From positions 1 through 8,531 of the forward strand of contig JAJXWL010000066.1 in assembly GCA_021781625.1 (NCBI GenBank): 8,531 bases of DNA, read 5' to 3'. The notes under the pieces are model-generated. The model had not been told where the DNA came from and did no database searches. It saw only the letters and a program-made list of their open reading frames with translations. Within the stretch, counting starts at the first letter, position 1. Every line of letters begins with the position of its first letter. The position numbers and the translations under genes were made by a program. The stretch is from a bacterium. GTDB lineage: Bacteria; Spirochaetota; Spirochaetia; JABEVK01. Shown one piece after another: positions 5,828 through 8,531 of the stretch.

Positions 5828-6899
5828 GCAGTGAGGCCTCTAAACGGAGATGATTTTTCGCATACGCGGCAAATTTACCCAGCTCTTGGGCTAAAGCCGG
5901 GGCTTCTTCCCATAAAAGGGAGAAATCCCCCCGACCTTCCCCCTCGAGGTTGCGGTCATTAAACTCCCGGTGCAACTTCGCCCAGCGCTCAAACAGCACC
6001 TGATCCGAAAACCAAGGGCGCATCACCTCTAAGAACGCCTCAACTTTAACTCTTTGCCAGCCTTCGGGTTGCAGGTAGGCCTGCCACACAAACGGTTTGC
6101 CCGCCAGGACGGCCCGGGCCCAAGAATCTTCTCCCCGTACGACCAGAGCATCCATGGTCCACAGCACCTGATCAAATTCACGTTGGGTTAGGAATGGCAG
6201 CTCAATGACCCGAACCAAGGGGCCGACTTGACGGCTTAGTAAGTCTTGCGACCTGCCGGCGGCGGCGAAGACCACAACGTCTCGCCCTGTTCGGGTGCTC
6301 CAATCGGCCAAGGCTTTTCCTAAAGTTGTGTAATCGTGCTCGTACGAAAAAACGAGCACTCCGAAAGCCTCTAAAGGTAACCCGGGAGCATATTGAAACC
6401 AAAGAACTTTCCTCAGCTCTTTTTCATCCCGAGAACCCCAAGCGAGAAATTCCTCGTCTTGAAAGATCCCTCCGGTTCCCGGCCGAAACCCCGGCACATA
6501 AAAGTACTTTTCTACCCCAGAAAAGCCTTGCGGCGATGGCAACAGGTGATAGTCCGACGCCCAGGCTTCCGCAGTCAAATATTCCAAGTGAATCCAAAGT
6601 CGACACCGTAGTTCCTGGGTACGGCCTCTGCAAAAGCGATGAATGAGGGCTTCGGGCGATCTTTCACCAAAAGCTTCAATCCAAACTTCGGCTAAAGTCG
6701 CATCAAAATCGGGATCATCCGCATCCCAAACCTCGACCGGTCCCGTATACGGGGCTAAGGCGCGGAAAGTCTCACGACCTTCCACGACCAACCGAAGCGT
6801 CAGGCTGGGGTCCAGGTGAACCAAGGCTTTGGCCAAACGCCAGGCCACTGCCGCATCACCGTAGTTATCGATCACACGGCAAAAAATATCGATCCTCAT
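5799..6899 (-). CDS. earP: EF-P arginine rhamnosyltransferase EarP (DUF2331)
   Basis: EarP is an inverting GT-B glycosyltransferase that transfers rhamnose from dTDP-beta-L-rhamnose to Arg32 of EF-P in the cytoplasm. The 366-residue protein begins MRIDIFCRVIDNYGDAA, the family N-terminus, with the two conserved Asp residues at 11 and 15. The middle carries LWIHLEYLTAEAW (about 101-113), followed by LPSP and YVPGFRPGTGG (134-144). The C-terminal donor-binding block is VVRGEDSWARAVLAGKPFVW (253-272), with Glu257 and Asp258 at the positions known to matter in the Pseudomonas and Neisseria enzymes. All key residues that I can place are kept. ATG 6899 is used; a GTG one codon earlier is also possible (AAGGG at 6909-6913 is nine or six bases away). 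The target gene efp follows 32 bases later. The dTDP-rhamnose genes (rmlABCD) are not in the window. Confidence 0.96.
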   Translation of the reverse strand: MRIDIFCRVIDNYGDAAVAWRLAKALVHLDPSLTLRLVVEGRETFRALAPYTGPVEVWDADDPDFDATLAEVWIEAFGERSPEALIHRFCRGRTQELRCRLWIHLEYLTAEAWASDYHLLPSPQGFSGVEKYFYVPGFRPGTGGIFQDEEFLAWGSRDEKELRKVLWFQYAPGLPLEAFGVLVFSYEHDYTTLGKALADWSTRTGRDVVVFAAAGRSQDLLSRQVGPLVRVIELPFLTQREFDQVLWTMDALVVRGEDSWARAVLAGKPFVWQAYLQPEGWQRVKVEAFLEVMRPWFSDQVLFERWAKLHREFNDRNLEGEGRGDFSLLWEEAPALAQELGKFAAYAKNHLRLEASLLEFLKRFQL

Positions 6900-6900
6900 C

Positions 6901-6930
6901 ACGACACGCCCTTACTTTTTACGGTATATT
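6901..6930 (+). promoter_or_regulatory. Possible promoter of the Wzi-like gene in the divergent gap with earP
   Basis: In the 42-base gap 6900-6941, TATATT (6925-6930, five of six) follows ACGACA (6901-6906, four of six to TTGACA) at 18 bases. Transcription would begin about five bases before the ATG at 6942, making the message almost leaderless, in agreement with the absence of a ribosome site. The earP promoter must lie in the same gap or in the start of the neighbour; I see no clear one. Confidence 0.3.
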
Positions 6931-6941
6931 CTGCCTTAACC

Positions 6942-8531
6942 ATGCGCAAACTTCTTTCACTTGTCTTCTTAGGAACTTTAGCGGCCCTGCCCATCTCGGC
7001 CCAGCTTTTAACTGATTTGAACAACCCTATCTATCATGACCTGAGAACCTGGCAAAACCAAGGGTTTATCCGCCTTTTACCGTTGGTTGAACCTTACTCG
7101 GGAATTCTTATGAAAGCCCTGCTCCACGAAGCTGAACAAAACGGCGACGCCCAAGTTCAGGCAAAGGCGAAGGCCTACGAAAACAAGTACTTCAAAAACC
7201 TTACCTACCCCGATGCTCACTTGAGTCAGTACAGCCTTGCCTCTAACCGAGGTTACTTCGGGCTCACCCAATTCAGTGAACAGCTTCGCGGGATGTTGGG
7301 CCCTTACGTTTATTTAGACGGCGGCTACGACGTTTTAGGGCTAGAGACCACCTCCACAGACCCCAACCTCGACATTAACAACATCAGCACTCAGCTGGCC
7401 CCGATAGGAATCACCCTGCCTGGCGATTATAAAGTCGACAAAACCTCATTATCGGCCAAAGGTCAGCAGTTTGCCCTGACGTGGTCGTACAATACGTCGT
7501 TAAGCGTGGGCAACGACGCCTTGTCCTTTCAAACCGGGTATTCACGAACCGCTGTCGACCCTTATGAAAACGATTCGATTATTCTATCTCCGCAAGCTCA
7601 GGCCGCTCCGCAGATGGTGTTGACCTGGCGTACTCGCGACACGGCATACCAATCTTTGTTTATGGCACTTACAGCCCGCGATGTCGCTGGTCAAGGTCCC
7701 GGAGCTCCCGAAAAATACATGAATTTTAGCTCCTTTCAGTGGAGAACCCCCAGTCCCCTCGAGCTCGACCTCTACCAAACAGTAGTGTATGGCCAACGCA
7801 TCGACTTGGGCTACTTTGTTCCAGGCTTCCCCTTTTTGCAGTCTGAAATGTACGGGAATACCGACAACCTCTTCTTAGGCGGGGGGGCAAAATATTTCTT
7901 TCCGCACGGACTGAGGGCCGAAGCCCAGCTCTACCTCGACGACTTTACCATTGTCAGTGCCTTAGCGGGGAAAAACCCTGGCTTTAAAGCCGCCGGAAAC
8001 CTCAATTTGGATTGGACTCCCGCAGACCCGGGGATTTTAGAGCAGGTGGGGTTGGAGTACACCCTTGTGACCCCGTATACTTACACTCACACTCCCGATT
8101 ACTTAGACAACCCGAACAGCACCAATTACAGCAACTATGTGAACGGTGTTTCGGGCTCCTCAGACCCAATCAACTACCTCGATTACACCAATAACGGGTC
8201 GTCGTTGGGCACGGTCATCGGTCCCAACTCGGACCGTCTGCGCCTCAACGCCCGTTTTCGGGGCCCCTCAGACAGTACCTTCACCTATAATTTGTCGATG
8301 ATTCGACACGGGGACGCCTCGGCAGGTGCCGACACCTCGTATTACACCTACTTAAAAACCTTGGACCCTACACTTTGGGGGACAGTCTTTGACCCTGGGT
8401 ACGACGTTAATAATGGCGGCAGTAAGAATCTTTACGAAACCATGCAGTTCTTGTCCCAAAACAACGTCATGACGGTGTTTCAGACCTCGGTAAGCTTTCA
8501 GATTCCTGTACCGATGGGGAACTCGCTGTTG
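6942..8531 (+). CDS. Exported outer-membrane beta-barrel protein, Wzi-like (3' end beyond window)
   Basis: The frame is open from ATG 6942 to the last base (530 residues, no stop), so the C-terminus is missing. A Sec signal peptide is plain: MRKLL, a hydrophobic stretch, and PISA before Gln21. The next part (NNPIYHDLRTWQNQGFIRLL, about 27-46) resembles the N-terminal segment of Wzi-family proteins, which contribute to capsule attachment or export at the outer membrane. The rest is dominated by alternating aromatic/hydrophobic and polar residues rich in Tyr, Asp, Asn, Ser and Thr, typical of barrel strands. The later segments EYTLVTPYTYTH (372-383), YLDYTNNGSSLG (412-423), GPNSDRLRL (428-436) and HGDASAG (456-462) match the Wzi pattern as I remember it. 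No ribosome site precedes the start. It diverges from earP and is probably an independent unit. Family membership is likely, capsule function unproven; a porin-like barrel is the alternative. Confidence 0.66.
   Translation, partial: MRKLLSLVFLGTLAALPISAQLLTDLNNPIYHDLRTWQNQGFIRLLPLVEPYSGILMKALLHEAEQNGDAQVQAKAKAYENKYFKNLTYPDAHLSQYSLASNRGYFGLTQFSEQLRGMLGPYVYLDGGYDVLGLETTSTDPNLDINNISTQLAPIGITLPGDYKVDKTSLSAKGQQFALTWSYNTSLSVGNDALSFQTGYSRTAVDPYENDSIILSPQAQAAPQMVLTWRTRDTAYQSLFMALTARDVAGQGPGAPEKYMNFSSFQWRTPSPLELDLYQTVVYGQRIDLGYFVPGFPFLQSEMYGNTDNLFLGGGAKYFFPHGLRAEAQLYLDDFTIVSALAGKNPGFKAAGNLNLDWTPADPGILEQVGLEYTLVTPYTYTHTPDYLDNPNSTNYSNYVNGVSGSSDPINYLDYTNNGSSLGTVIGPNSDRLRLNARFRGPSDSTFTYNLSMIRHGDASAGADTSYYTYLKTLDPTLWGTVFDPGYDVNNGGSKNLYETMQFLSQNNVMTVFQTSVSFQIPVPMGNSLL

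Noticed and set aside
6326..6646. Plus-strand open frame of 106 codons inside earP
   Set aside because: It is antisense to conserved EarP sequence; the product is of basic, low-information composition.
5203..8531. Search for a Pro-Pro-Pro stretch in neighbouring genes that would link them to EF-P
   Set aside because: Only isolated Pro-Pro pairs occur in the window's proteins (for example in the GT51 protein and HrpB), so no local link to EF-P dependence is shown.

Overview
The window (8,531 bases) looks like ordinary, gene-dense chromosome of a Gram-negative bacterium of moderate GC content. An outer-membrane beta-barrel, a monofunctional peptidoglycan glycosyltransferase, HrpB, and an EarP/EF-P pair of the arginine-rhamnosylation type all point to a diderm cell. 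The use of ThyX together with the style of the Wzi-like barrel makes me lean towards a spirochaete, but this is an inference with no rRNA or marker to settle it; a proteobacterium or another diderm phylum remains possible. I see no mobile element, integrase, tRNA, rRNA, CRISPR array or phage gene.

Layout. On the minus strand at the left edge lies thyX (1-762, running off the window), preceded by a gene for a small exported protein of unknown function (806-1480). A 46-base divergent gap separates these from a plus-strand GT51 glycosyltransferase of MtgA size (1527-2213), which meets hrpB tail to tail with an 89-base coding overlap. From 6899 back to 2125 a minus-strand block reads earP, efp, a four-helix membrane protein, hrpB. 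At the right edge, divergent from earP, an exported Wzi-like outer-membrane protein begins at 6942 and runs off the window. No stretch above 300 bases lacks a gene; the gaps are 43, 46, 8, 67, 32 and 42 bases.

How the genes work together. EarP and EF-P are the clearest functional unit: EarP rhamnosylates Arg32 of EF-P, and that Arg is present at position 32 here, so EF-P is expected to be the R32 type that rescues ribosomes at proline stretches. Promoter-like sequences suggest that efp has its own start of transcription overlapping the earP stop codon, and that the membrane-protein/hrpB pair has another. ThyX supplies dTMP; the remaining genes concern the envelope (GT51, Wzi-like barrel, exported protein) and RNA (HrpB).

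The points most worth a second look are the GT51 protein, which keeps the first catalytic Glu but seems to lack the second one and a motif-I His; a short extra segment in HrpB encoding SLRQAQG, the peptide signature of a widespread palindromic DNA repeat; and the long antiparallel overlap of the GT51 gene and hrpB. I did not find a convincing wholly new multi-gene system.
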